Source: Heliopora coerulea (taxonomy: Eukaryota > Cnidaria > Anthozoa > Scleralcyonacea > Helioporidae). Taken from it: a stretch of DNA of 64,000 nt. The number at the start of each line of letters is the position of its first letter. The first letter of the stretch is position 1. The stretch is taken from contig JASJOG010000157.1 in the NCBI GenBank assembly GCA_030142905.1, forward strand, positions 642,001 through 706,000, given 5' to 3'. The notes beneath the pieces are model-generated. The model saw only the letters and a program-made list of their open reading frames with translations. It was not told where the DNA came from and did not search any database. Both the position numbers and the translations under genes were made by a program. Positions 34,300 through 45,544 of the stretch are shown here, piece by piece.

Positions 34300-36745
34300 T
34301 GGGTTTTGGCAGTGTATAGTTGAGGTTATTGCAGCGTAGGCTGTAACTAGAGTTGTTAGTAACTTTGAATATGCTGGTTGTACTGTCTGGTAGTTCATTA
34401 TGCCTTGCTTTGTAATATTTAATAAACGAGTAAGAGTGTTTTTGTATTTAAAACACTAGGCTTATAGCCGACGAAAAATAAAAATGGGAATAGCTTTTGT
34501 GAAACGGGGAATAAGCATTAACACTGGGTTTCATCTCGTTTTCGTCAAGATATGAAAAGGCTTTCTAATTTTGTCCACCTCTCACATGAAAGGAAAAGGA
34601 AAGAATTTTCTGTTTCTTAACTTAAACGCAGTTGCAATATTTTATAAAGTAACGTGAATCGTTTGCTGAAAATTTCCTGCCAAAAGTGTAGACAAACACG
34701 TGTAAACAATTATACGCAATTATTTAGAGAAAAGTCTATGGAACGTGCTGTAAAAACGAGATGCGAACGTTCAAACACTGGTAAAGAATAAGAACGGCAG
34801 GCCATCGCAACTGTACCTTCAGTGTAAGGTACTTCTGTATGAACTGAATGAGAGTTCAATGCTACAATATCAAAGTGGCAATTAATAAAACCAATATTCT
34901 ATTCTTACGTGATGCGCCAGAAGAATAAGACGAATACCATACATAAGATAGTGTCGTCTACAAAATCAGCTGCGCTATCTCTGCGAGCTATTAAAGAAGA
35001 AGGCTGAAAGAACATAGACGATCAGTGCGGAACGGAGAACGAAGGAGTCACGTCGCTAGCCACCATGCATTACACCAACCTTTCTAATTGGAGATTAAAT
35101 ACCCCTGTTGTTTGTAATTGGATGTGGTTGAATGAGAGAAGAAAAAAGAACTCCGACATAATATGGTAAATGCCATCAATCGCACGTCACAATACTGAAC
35201 AGAAATTATGACAACGCACACAATTTTTATCAACTAACTGTCATTGTTAGTATGACAACCCCGTAGGTTGCGAAAAAGTCAGAAAAAAATATTTAATCGA
35301 GAAGAGCGACAGTTATCAATTCAGGAATGTTTCTGTGTGTTGACATTTTAGATTCTCCAGGGAGATCTTGAGCACTTTTAGCCTATATTAAACCTACGTC
35401 TTTATTGTCGCGTTAACTTTTTTTTTTCAGAGTGAAATCTGTCAATTTGTTGAAAGTAAAAATTTTGTCAACAGATGAAGTCGTTTTGAGAAAAGTTAGT
35501 TGATATATGGCAGTCTCCATGCAAATATTTGTCAACATTTAGCGAATAGTAGAAGAGTCTAGCTGTGTCATGTATACCCAAATGTATGAGAACGTTTGTT
35601 GGTCACTAAATTTCCATAAGTCTCAGAATATTACTGGGCTTAACTATTGCGTAATTATCGATCGTATCCAGGATAGGTATTTTTCTCTCTAGCGTTTTGG
35701 CAGAGTTCTATCTCTGAACGTCTTCGTTCAGAACTGCCTTTGTACATAGCACTACATTTTAAATATTACTCCAGTTTTGAGTAACCAGAATGCTAGGCTA
35801 ACGCAAAGAGAAGTTGAGGATGTTTAGATTTCCAGCCGCCTAAAAACGTTTGAAAATTTACAAGCAACGTTTGCTTAAAATATTATTTTGACTTTCTAAT
35901 CAGGTAGAGACACCTAGACAATGGTTCGTGCTATAAAACGAGTGGTTAGTTACTTGTATCATTCATGTTGGTAAATATTGCAAATATTATGTTGTATTCG
36001 TTATATTTCAATGCATAGTAGATCAATTATCCCACCTTTGAGATCTAATTCTCCCCCTGAACATAGAGTTTTAGCTTTCGTTTGAGTTTGTAAACATTTT
36101 ACAATATACGTGATCGAAACGGAATTTCAGCTACTTACAGTTATATGTTAAAATTCGCGATGAGCCCTTATCAGTCCATATTGAACATTTGGCTGCCTCT
36201 AGCGTACGCCTACGTATTCACAGTATCAAAAACCTTTTAAATGGCTGTGCAGATCTTGAGTGTAATCCTACCTAATACGTGACCTAGTGATGGTACATCT
36301 TGTTTCAAAAACTACCGAGTATGCACTCAGTCATCCAGGATTCGAATAACAAAAGCCCATGGTCGTCATGTTGGTGTACGGATGATGAAAAAGAAGATGA
36401 TAAAAACTCTTTTGTTAAGGTACACCAATATGGCGGCATTGACGTCAAGTGCATACACTGTATAGGACTTTAACTGAATTAGAGGTATGTGAAAGATACA
36501 GAAATCCAAACTTGTAACTAGCTTATCATTGCTGACTGATACTGGTCGACGAAAAATATAAAACAGTTTTGAAACTTGTAAAACGGACTGTTGATCACTA
36601 AAAACTGTCTAACTTTTATATACGAGCAAGCCTGAACGTATTACGTTTTCCGTTAAGAAAAAAAACGTGCAGATAGTTCGTTTATTTTTGACGCGGGAAA
36701 TAAGTTGGGATGATTTATTTACCAACCATAACCAGGAGACAACTT
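34300..36745. other. AT-rich stretch without recognisable genes
   Basis: No conserved ORF, exon with framed motifs or terminal repeat was detected in 2.4 kb. Confidence 0.35.
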
Positions 36746-36749
36746 AAGA

Positions 36750-36911
36750 AAATATAGCAGAAAAACTAAACCGAAAATGTTCATCTTGGAACGTTTGATA
36801 TTCAAGTAAACAAAAGACACGGTATTCACGAGTGGTGTGTCTTTTCGTGTCTTTACTGGAATATCAAGCTCGAAGATGGATAATTTCGGTTTAGTTTCTC
36901 TACTATGTTTT
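36750..36911. repeat. Imperfect 160-bp palindrome (foldback MITE)
   Basis: AAACTAAACCGAAAATGTTC at 36764 pairs with its complement near 36875-36900, and the arms (about 65 nt each) continue through GATATTCAAGTAAA / TTTACTGGAATATC. The centre holds AAGACACGG...GTGTGTCTT. No coding sequence. Confidence 0.6.
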
Positions 36912-37560
36912 AATTAGGTTTAGACTGAACAGTCAGTTCGGCATATGCGGCCGAGTATATATAATGTCCAAAGTTTGACGTAAGCTCAACCTTTGACTTT
37001 ACTTTGTTTCGAACCTGATACATTGTGATCGAAATAAACTAGGATAAGCTAGAAAATTAATGCTTCCCAAGTAAGCTAATATTTTTTTTTTGCTTTGTAA
37101 AAGAATACAAACCTCTGCAATTACGGTAAAGCTAAATACCTAGCTCAACTTTATTGGAAATGTCATTTTAAATGTTGTATGATCCTGGTGTAAGAAGAGG
37201 CTTTAATCGACTAAGAATGAACGTGAAAGTTTCGCGTGAAGCTCGACACGTTTTTGTAAGCCCTACATCAGAGTATGTTGGCGAGATAATGAATTGTTTT
37301 ACTTGGCAGCATTTCCCGCAAGAAGGTGAATTCAGCGACAATATGCTATTACAAGCGCACAATCTTATCTAGAACACCTGTATGTGAACGTAAACCGCAG
37401 TGAGCTCCATCTTACATTTCTTTTGTTCAGGATGACATATAACATTTACTTCACCTTTATTCTGAGTTTGCGCACAACTTCCAGGATGCACTTCACCACA
37501 ATAATCCTGCAGTTTATTGACGACTTGCGCCGTTTGTTCACCATTTTTCTTGTTATGTGA

Positions 37561-37705
37561 GGCAGGTGGAATGAAGCCGGATACCGTATTTAGTGCATTA
37601 GTCCCAATAAATAATCAGCAATATCCATGGATTGAAGAACTGTGCTTCAAGTTTGTCCGCCAAATTGCGTATTATAAACTTTATAGTGCCATTTTTGGAG
37701 GATAA
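37561..37705 (+). CDS. Exon-like segment A, copy 1 (unknown family)
   Basis: The segment follows an acceptor-like TTTTTCTTGTTATGTGAGGCAG. It encodes GGMKPDTVFSALVPINNQQY, then PWIEELCFKFVRQIAYYKL. The copy at 42531 encodes the same with substitutions (CLKPDSVFSGLVSVSNQRY, PWIEPLCLKFVRQIAYYKL). Differences fall largely at positions that keep amino-acid character, which suggests the segment was coding when duplicated. I do not recognise the family. Confidence 0.35.
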
Positions 37706-37949
37706 AATTTTGTTCAAAGCACGTAAAAACCGTTTTTACTCGTTAGGCCGTAACCGCAGGGTAAGTGATCCCGTGTTCGTAAAACCGACCGCTGAAATAT
37801 AATTACAAGAAAATAGAAATGCATTCACGAAGATAAAGCACATGTCTTCTGACCAGCAGTAACGATTGTTCGAAGCTGATAATTAAGCTCGATTTGTCAA
37901 GTAGTACGGTTAAAACCAAAATGGTTCTCTGTCGAACTTAATGTGCTTT

Positions 37950-39020
37950 AGAATGGATGTTAAGGCCCAACCCAGACCAGAAGTAAAAAATGAAACCCTC
38001 GGGCCATAGGATAAGAATCGAACCTTTGACCCTTGAAGTTAATGGCGTATATTCAAACTGGATAACAATTAGGTGTAGTGTTCCTCAGGGAGATCTTCTG
38101 GGGCCATTACTTTTTAATATTTTTATTAATGATTTAAATTTTATTATCACGTTATCGTTCCTACGATTGTATGCTGACGACACTACTCATTACGCAGCAG
38201 ATTCAAGTCCGGCCGTACCAGAATTCATCTCGAACAAAGATTTAAGGACTTTGTCCGACTGGTTAATTGACAACTTTCTTATTCTAAATATAAAAAAGAC
38301 TCAAGCTATGGTGATTGGGGACACAAAGTACAGTTATGACTTGGTTGATAGAAGATGAGACCAAAACTATTAAAGACTCCCTCAAAATACTCGGTGTCAC
38401 ACTTGACAATCAATTATCCTTCGAACAACATCTGGAAGAATCTATCAGTAAAGTCAATGCGAAAATAGGAGCTCTTAGACGGATAAGAATATTCATCCCA
38501 GAGCAAGTCGCACTGAAACTTTATATAGCCTATGTTCTTCTTCAACTTGAGTATTATAGTCCCATCCTACTTGGTATTAGTAAGTCACTGGCAAAGAAAC
38601 TGGAATCTACCCACTAGTATGCCTTAAGAACAATTTTGAATATTCCTAAAAGTGTGGATTATGATCAAGTATTAAACACCTGTTCCTTTGGGATCCCTTA
38701 ACCACAGAAGACGACTACAGTCATTAGTCCTGTTACATGCATGTTGAAAGTCAAATGGACCCTCATACATTTTAAAGTTTTTTAACCGACGTAAATCCCG
38801 TATAATCGTAGAGGTAATACTCAAAAAATTGAACAACCCTCATATCGAAATCTCTACTTGCATAATTAATTTATTTATTTGACATCCCATATGTGGAATC
38901 AACTTCCTCCCTATATTAGAGGCGCTGATTCGATTAATATATTTCGCACTTATTTACAAGACTTGGAACTACCTGATTCTTCTTTTAATTGTAAATGTAC
39001 TCGATGTATGTCGTAGTATA
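37950..39020 (+). mobile_element. 5'-truncated LINE (CR1/jockey-like) inserted in duplicated unit copy 1
   Basis: The element begins inside the reverse transcriptase and runs to the polyprotein C-terminus. It lies between exon-like segments A and B of copy 1, which are about 20 bp apart in copy 2 (42673-42692), so its insertion postdates or accompanies the duplication. The end region is degraded; no exact target duplication was found. Confidence 0.7.
37990..39015 (+). pseudogene. LINE reverse transcriptase, C-terminal half, broken
   Basis: Frame one (37990-38358) contains VPQGDLLGPLLFNIFINDL (residues 31-49, RT motif 4) and the catalytic LYADDT (60-65). A frameshift near 38350 leads to DSLKILGVTLDNQLSFEQHL and then SKVNAKIGALRRIR (38350-38617), after a short insertion/deletion. 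A TAG near 38617 and further stops separate the tail: YALRTILNIPKSVDYDQVL and, near 38890, SHMWNQLPPYIRG with CKCTRCM at the end. This is the standard order for CR1/jockey-type RT. The upstream endonuclease is absent (5' truncation), as in most LINE copies. Confidence 0.85.
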
Positions 39021-39728
39021 GACATAATGACTCTTATGTTCTTCTTATATTGTCCTATTTTATTTGTCCTTTTTTATTTGTCCAACTGAGCTTGGAAGGT
39101 CTTTGTAAAGAGCTTGGTCATAAGTTGTGTATTTATAGAAGTGAAAATGGTAATGAAGAGACGGGTAGATTCAATGAATGGTAGTCATTTATGTGATCGA
39201 GTGTGAATGTGAAAAAACCTCGTAATATTCTTTCAATGTGATTTTTATCACGCATATCTCAAATTCTATGTTTTAAACGTACCAATGACGATGTATGCTC
39301 CCAGACTCCCGGTTTCTCTTTCTTAACTGAGTTAGTATTTTTAAGAAAACGCAGCGGGAAACTTCTGCGTTACTCTGTTTGTTGTTGTCACTAAGAGTTC
39401 GCAATCGTAGGGGACTACTAACAGACCCGCCAAGTGAGACAGGTTACGTATATCCGAAGGAAACCTTCCTTCCATCTGACTAGTTCGTTAAAGTACGCGC
39501 ATTATACAACTGACTGGTCGATAGAATACAGAATACTAAAATTAAGCTTCTAGTTAGTCAAACAACGAAGTTGTCTTTAGTCTGGAAGGATTGTGTACAT
39601 CTTAATATGTTACGCTGTGCCCACTTCTACAGAAGGTCCTTGGTAAGAGACTGGTCAGTTGGACTCCCATCATGTATGCCATCTGACACTCGGATTCTGT
39701 TCGTAAATTAAGAACAGCAAGACTGCAT

Positions 39729-40719
39729 GGGATTTGTTACTTTCTACATGGAATGCAATGTTTTGAAAACCAAAGTGCCACTGCGCTACAAAGTTGCACG
39801 TGTAGCCGATTTGTCGCTGAAGACACGACTGCTGGAAAAGTAGGACAAAAAAGTTGCAGAAGATCGGACGAGTAAAATATTTGCTCACAAAAGAGGCACA
39901 TTGTCGTTTGTGTAGTCAATATCTCTGCCAAGCTTCATATGCTTGTTTAGACTTAAAAGTCGTAGTTTAGAATAGGGAAAAACTTTGTCGTTTTTTATGG
40001 GCCCGACAGCTTAACATATTGAGTTTGCTCGAAATGTAGAAAACCTTTGGAAAATTAAGATCGATAATGCTTACATGACTTCACTGAAAACAGTTTAAAA
40101 TTCTATAATTGATCTGTTTGGAACGTGAAATCATTCATAACGCTTTAAAATATTCTATTTTGGCCCCTGAAACAATTTTCACTCTCCATCTTTAAGAATC
40201 TGTGATAAGCAAATGCGTCTTGTTCGGAGTTCTCTATGTTGTTAGCATCGGCAAAACTTGAAGGGCTGAAAAAATATGTAAAGTTATAGAAACTTACAGC
40301 AGCCGTAATCTTTCAAGCGTCGTTTATGTTGCGAGCACGAAATTTTTATTATGCGCACGTGGCGAAACTTTAGCGTTTCTTCTGTATAAGAAATAGAAAG
40401 AAACATATACAGTCTCGTTCATATTATTAAGTGGCATATAATAGTTGATGAAAGTTCTTCCCCTCACGTAGATCGTTGACGTCAAATTTTAAGAAAAGTT
40501 TCATGACATGTAGGAGCAACATTGCTGTAAAACCGCGGCTTAAGCTGAAATCCGAAAAAAACATTAGGAACTGCATGAATGTTTATCATATCGTCATCAG
40601 TAAACGACTGTATGTTTAATGCAATTGCATTACAATTTAGAAAGAGTAAGTATTCGACATGGGAATAAAATCTTATTTGTTCGTCGTCAGCCGAACATTT
40701 GGCCCGCAGGCTGCGTTCG
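39729..40719 (+). repeat. 991-bp duplicated segment, copy 1
   Basis: The segment is collinear with 42693-43683 (also 991 bp). The first 250-300 bp differ at many sites; from about 40017 on the copies are almost identical, with only isolated differences visible (for example near 40101, 40558 and 40690). The segment starts with exon-like segment B (39729-39843), which encodes GFVTFYMECNVLKTKVPLRY and then KVARVADLSLKTRLLEK before a TAG. Confidence 0.85.
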
Positions 40720-41018
40720 GCTGAACCCGAAGTGAGGCCATTGGCGTTTTGATTAAGAAGAGCCGGTGTCGTAGAGATAAGCGACTTCTGTAGTTAGTGA
40801 CCTCCTGGACATTCACATCTTGGTAGAAATCAGCTTTTTAAGCTTAGATAAGGATTAGGGTTATAATTGTTCTTAGTGTTAGGTCAACAGTCAGGATTAG
40901 GGTTAGGTTTAGCAATACAAATGATTAGTATAAACTTAATGTTTAGGAAACATGAGAGCTTGGATATGTTGAAGTAGATGAACGATCTTCAAGCTCGATA
41001 CTCAGAAAATGATATCTG

Positions 41019-41091
41019 AGCCCCAGACGGGGATCGAACCCGCAACCTTCTGATGACCGGTTAGACGCTCTAACCATTGAGCTACCGAGAC
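41019..41091 (-). repeat. tRNA-like repeat, intact cloverleaf
   Basis: This copy is identical over the tRNA part to the one at 26355-26427 and has the same flanks (ATGAGAGCTTGGATATG upstream in plus coordinates at about 40951). A direct second copy follows at 41183 and becomes the left arm of a palindrome. Confidence 0.7.
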
Positions 41092-41213
41092 TCAGATGGC
41101 GAGCTAAGTTGCAAATTCGATATATATATGTGCGACCTAAGCGGAAGCCACTATATATTGATAATGATTGAAGCAGTTTGATGTTTAGGAAACATGAGAG
41201 CTTGGATATGTTG

Positions 41214-41437
41214 AAGTAGATGAACGATCTTCAAGCTCGATACTCAGAAAATGATATCTGAGCCCCAGACGGGGATCGAACCCGCAACCTTCTGATGACC
41301 GGTTAGACGCTCTAACCATTGAGCTAACTCAATGGTTAGAGCGTCTAACCGGTCATCAGAAGGTTGCGGGTTCGATCCCCGTCTGGGGCTCAGATATCAT
41401 TTTCTGAGTATCGAGCTTGAAGATCGTTCATCTACTT
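41214..41437. repeat. Perfect 224-bp palindrome of tRNA-like repeat
   Basis: The arms 41214-41323 and 41328-41437 are 110-nt perfect inverted copies around a CTAA spacer (centre 41325.5). Each arm holds the 3' two thirds of the tRNA-like unit (from the D arm on) and about 45 nt of tail. The acceptor 5' strand and part of the D stem are missing at the junction, so neither arm folds as a complete tRNA. Confidence 0.9.
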
Positions 41438-41544
41438 TAGTATAAACTTAATAAAGCCTAATGCAAAAACTGGAGTGTGATCGGCAATGGTATTCGATAT
41501 CTTCCATTCAAAGATATAGTGAATTGCACGTTAGTTCGACATGT

Positions 41545-41592
41545 GAGTCTCGCGAGTTCAATGGTCAGAGCGTCTCACCGGTCGTCACAGGG
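41545..41592 (+). repeat. Partial tRNA-like repeat (5' half, diverged)
   Basis: The segment reads GAGTCTCGCGAGTTCAATGG, then TCAGAGCGTCTCACCGGTCGTC, then loses similarity at CACAGGGC. It is a truncated member of the same family. Confidence 0.5.
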
Positions 41593-42530
41593 CATCAGAC
41601 ACTATCTTTGATCTCTCCATATACCGTGCACTATCCATTTCAATTTTAGTGTATCGTTCACCACTAAGTATAAGTGCCTGTGATCATATCAGGGGTCACT
41701 CCTCCCTGATATTCGTCCATCGCTCTCACACCATCTACCTGACAAAGGCTTCTCGGGAGTTCAGTTTGTGCGTGAAGCAATCAGGCAAAGGTGTATGGGG
41801 AGTAAAGTTTGCGTGCAAGGCTAAATTACCCCATGGCGGACTGTCGATCCTTGTACTAATGTACATTTTTCCTTGTTTTGCAGATCAATATTTTCTACCG
41901 GGTAAGTGCCTGAGTAGTGAAGCAGCAGACATCGGATATCAACATTGTATGACTGAGTTTTTTTGTGTGAATTTATGAGGATTATTGCCAAATTACAAGT
42001 TGGATCGTACATTAAATTAGGGCATATCAAACATTAATGTTTCAGAATCGATAAGAATTTTTCAGTCGAAGTGTTTCTAAGTTGGGTGTTTTCTTTAGTT
42101 GATCTAGGAAATTTCCATAACTTTCAAATTACAGGAGTGTCGTCAGTGATTCAACATTTATCAAACGAGTATTCGTAATACGACCTTCGGATACCCACGT
42201 ATAACATGCCAAATTTGGAATGTCATATGAATAAGGGGAGTTGCTCGTTTCCAAAGAAGATTTTGGACAGATCGAAAAATGTTAACGACATCCTTAAATC
42301 AGTCATAGTTCTATCAACGACATGATGCAGCTTCGAATTGTTCAAGCTGCCAAGCAAAGTGGTAACGAATGAAAATGAAACCTGTAATCTGGTAAAATGA
42401 AATACTAGATTAGATAAAAATAGTATGTAGTTTATGGAGTGAAAAGCGCAAGATACGGAGACGCAAGATGGCATGTAAAGTGTGGTTAAAAATTTTGGAA
42501 CTTACGCCATTTTATTTTTTTTTGTTATCA

Positions 42531-42673
42531 GCGGCCGGTTGTTTGAAGCCAGATAGCGTATTCAGTGGGTTAGTCTCAGTGAGTAATCAGCGGTATCCAT
42601 GGATTGAACCACTGTGCTTAAAGTTTGTCCGCCAAATTGCGTATTATAAACTTTGTAGTGCTACTGCTAGATA
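42531..42673 (+). CDS. Exon-like segment A, copy 2 (unknown family)
   Basis: The segment encodes GCLKPDSVFSGLVSVSNQRY, then PWIEPLCLKFVRQIAYYKL, before a stop at about 42673. It lies within an open frame from 42468 whose first residues (MACKVWLKILELTPFYFFLL) look like a signal peptide or membrane anchor, so a small secreted or lipid-anchored protein is possible. Segment B follows 20 bp later in another frame. The family is not recognised. Confidence 0.35.
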
Positions 42674-42692
42674 ACGAGGAACAAGTCTTCAC

Positions 42693-43683
42693 GGGATTTG
42701 TTAATTTCTACATCGAATGCGATGTTTTGAAAACCAAAATGCCACTGCACTACAAAGTTGCACGTGTAGCCGATTTGTCACGGAAAGCACGACAGCTGGA
42801 AAAGTAGGACAAAAAAGTTGCAGAAAATCGGACGAGTAAAATATTTGGTGACCAAAGAGGTACATTGTCGTTTGTGTAGACAGTATCTCTGCGAAACTTC
42901 ATATGCTTGTTTAGACTTAAAAGTCGTAGTTTAGAATAGGGAGAAACTGTGTGGTTTTTTGTGGCCCCGACAGCTTAACATACGGAGTTTGCTCGAACTG
43001 TAGAAAACCTTTGGAAAATTAAGATCGATAATGCTTACATGACTTCACTGAAAACAGTTTAAAATGCTATAATTGATCTGTTTGGAACGTGAAATCATTC
43101 ATAACGCTTTAAAATATTCTATTTTGGCCCCTGAAACAATTTTCACTCTCCATCTTTAAGAATCTGTGATAAGCAAATGCGTCTTGTTCGGAGTTCTCTA
43201 TGTTGTTAGCATCGGCAAAACTTGAAGGGCTGAAAAAATATGTAAAGTTATAGAAACTTACAGCAGCCGTAATCTTTCAAGCGTCGTTTATGTTGCGAGC
43301 ACGAAATTTTTATTATGCGCACGTGGCGAAACTTTAGCGTTTCTTCTGTATAAGAAATAGAAAGAAACATATACAGTCTCGTTCATATTATTAAGTGGCA
43401 TATAATAGTTGATGAAAGTTCTTCCCCTCACGTAGATCGTTGACGTCAAATTTTAAGAAAAGTTTCATGACATGTAGGAGCAACATTGCTGTAAAACCGC
43501 GGCTTAAGCTGAAATCCGAAAATAACATTAGGAACTGCATGAATGTTTATCATATCGTCATCAGTAAACGACTGTATGTTTAATGCAATTGCATTACAAT
43601 TTAGAAAGAGTAAGTATTCGACATGGGAATAAAATCTTATTTGTTCGTCGTTAGCCGAACATTTAGCCCGCAGGCTGCGTTCG
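42693..43683 (+). repeat. 991-bp duplicated segment, copy 2
   Basis: The partner of 39729-40719. It opens with exon-like segment B (GFVNFYIECDVLKTKMPLHY, KVARVADLSRKARQLEK). At 43683 a new repeat of the unit start begins: 43683-43900 matches 42283-42500 (CGACATCCTTAAATCAGTCA and onward). The unit is therefore about 1.4 kb (42283-43682) and was tandemly duplicated. Confidence 0.85.
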
Positions 43684-43904
43684 ACATCCTTAAATCAGTC
43701 ATGGTTGTATCAGCGACATGATCCAGCTTCCTATTGTTCAATGTTCCAACCAATGTGGCAAGAATTAAAATGAAACTGGTATTCAGCAAAAATTAAATAG
43801 TTAATCAGATAAAAGATAATATGTACTTTATGGAGTGAAAATTGTAAGCTCTAGGGACGGAAGATGATACATAAAGCGTGATGAAAAATTTTGAAGCTTC
43901 TGAA

Positions 43905-45155
43905 TACGAGGTTGATTAACCCGTAGATTTGTCATCCTTAATACAAAATGGAAAATGGTACAGATATAGTTACTTTTTAGCCTTTGATGCTGCACTGGCA
44001 GATGTTCTCTTAGTAAAGCTTCTCATTTGTTCGCTGGCTCCGTCGCAGACTTTCTGTCCCATATAGGTGTCATTTAGCAGTTGGAATTTTCTGGGTCTCT
44101 TCAGTCGAATTAGGAGTTTATTTAGGCTGAATTCCTTAAGCTAACATAGGAGACTTCTACACCACAGTCAAAAACACTTAACATGCCTCCTTCTGGTAAT
44201 TTGCAGTGAGGTGGTAGATGAATATTTGTAATGACGCACGCGTAAATAGTGATCTTGTCGAGTTGTTATTCTATTACACCAGCAGCGTCCAGTAAATAAG
44301 GATACAAAGTAAATGAAAGAAGGTACCTAGTTTTTAAAATTCTTCATCACACTCGATAATTTGAAACCCGCAAGCTTTATTGTAAAATTTTTATTTGAAC
44401 AATGTCGTCGTATATTTTGCTATTTTACTCTTCACTGAATTATATATGCACGGACCAAGTTGTGATAATCGTGAAAATATTACCCAGCTCCCAAATTATT
44501 GGTACCATGGCAACAAAACTAGATTGCACTATATGATATATCTTTTATTTTTATTATATTTATTATATAGCTACGTACACTCCGCAGTGGACTTCTAATT
44601 ATTTGAAAAACAGAAACACTCGTACACGAACGTTCTATTAATTTAAGTTTACATAATAAGGACTGTATTGAGGCATGTTGACGCCGTACTTTGGAGCTAC
44701 TTAAACTTTGAGGCGTGTTTGGTTTTAACAAACAGCAAAACAATGGAAGTTTAGGAATTATGTGATTGGCTTGCTTTAGCTCGCAATAACTAGCTTGGGA
44801 TATCCTGCTATTTTGACGGTTTTTCAAAACAAGATGTCTCTCTCTCCGGCAATCGTGTTTGGCCAAATTTTAATCAGCTGTAAAAACCTGGGAGATAGGT
44901 GTTAACTTTATTTAAACAAACGAAGATCAAAGCATTTCTAATCAAACGCGTTTCTGCTTAATGATTAAAAATATTCAGCGGACATTGTACACAAAAGTAC
45001 CAGATTTTTTATTTGTTTTTTTTTAATATTCATTTATTTTGGAGCAATCCTGCGAGATTTTTCGTTTTACTCGTTCACCTTGGAACGATCGTGTGATTGT
45101 TCTGCGATAAGTCCGTTTATCTGTGTTGTATTTCAAAAATTTGTTCAAGATTTTA
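43905..45155. other. AT-rich, no recognisable gene
   Basis: No conserved ORF is seen. The minus frame 44866-44519 is open for 115 residues but has no recognisable motif. Confidence 0.3.
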
Positions 45156-45219
45156 CTACGTGAAAAAATAAAAGTTACAGGTATGAGTAACACAAACAAC
45201 ATGGAAGAATAAAGAAGAA

Positions 45220-45400
45220 ATTATAAAAGGAAAAGTGGTGCTGAGCCAATATTGGCATTTAAAGAGGGTTTAAGATTGCGAATGAGTAAACTTTCTCGTA
45301 AGAGAAGCTCGAACTCAAAAGGACAAGAAGAAAGGATTTTAAAATCATCAAAGGAGACTGGGTGACCCGTGTCACGGTGGTGTGAAAGAATACTGGTGAG
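45220..45400 (-). pseudogene. Penelope-like GIY-YIG tail fragment
   Basis: The minus strand encodes SILSHHRDTGHPVSFDDFKI, then LSSCPFEFELLLRESLLIRN and LKPSLNANIGSAPL, open over about 60 residues. This is the characteristic end of a GIY-YIG domain in retroelement ORFs (TGH..., ESLLI...KP.LN). Upstream on the same strand (to about 45540) a short related stretch follows after stops. No terminal repeat was found. Confidence 0.6.
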
Positions 45401-45544
45401 GGAAGGGTTAGTGCGCTTTTTACCCTCGTAGTCTGGATTTAATTGTTTTTAACCTCTGACGAATTTTGTTATCTTTCTTTTGGTAAAAAAGGTCGTAGTT
45501 ATATAAAATCTTCATAAACGATGGCCAGAGAGTGGTGGCATTTT

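Noticed and set aside
41884..41901. 18-nt micro-exon of the GTPase
   Set aside because: Splice sites are good and the length keeps phase, but the encoded RSIFSTG does not resemble a switch II sequence; kept only as a remark.
41649..41978. 109-residue plus-strand protein
   Set aside because: No recognisable motif, repeat-derived 5' end and no support from splice context.
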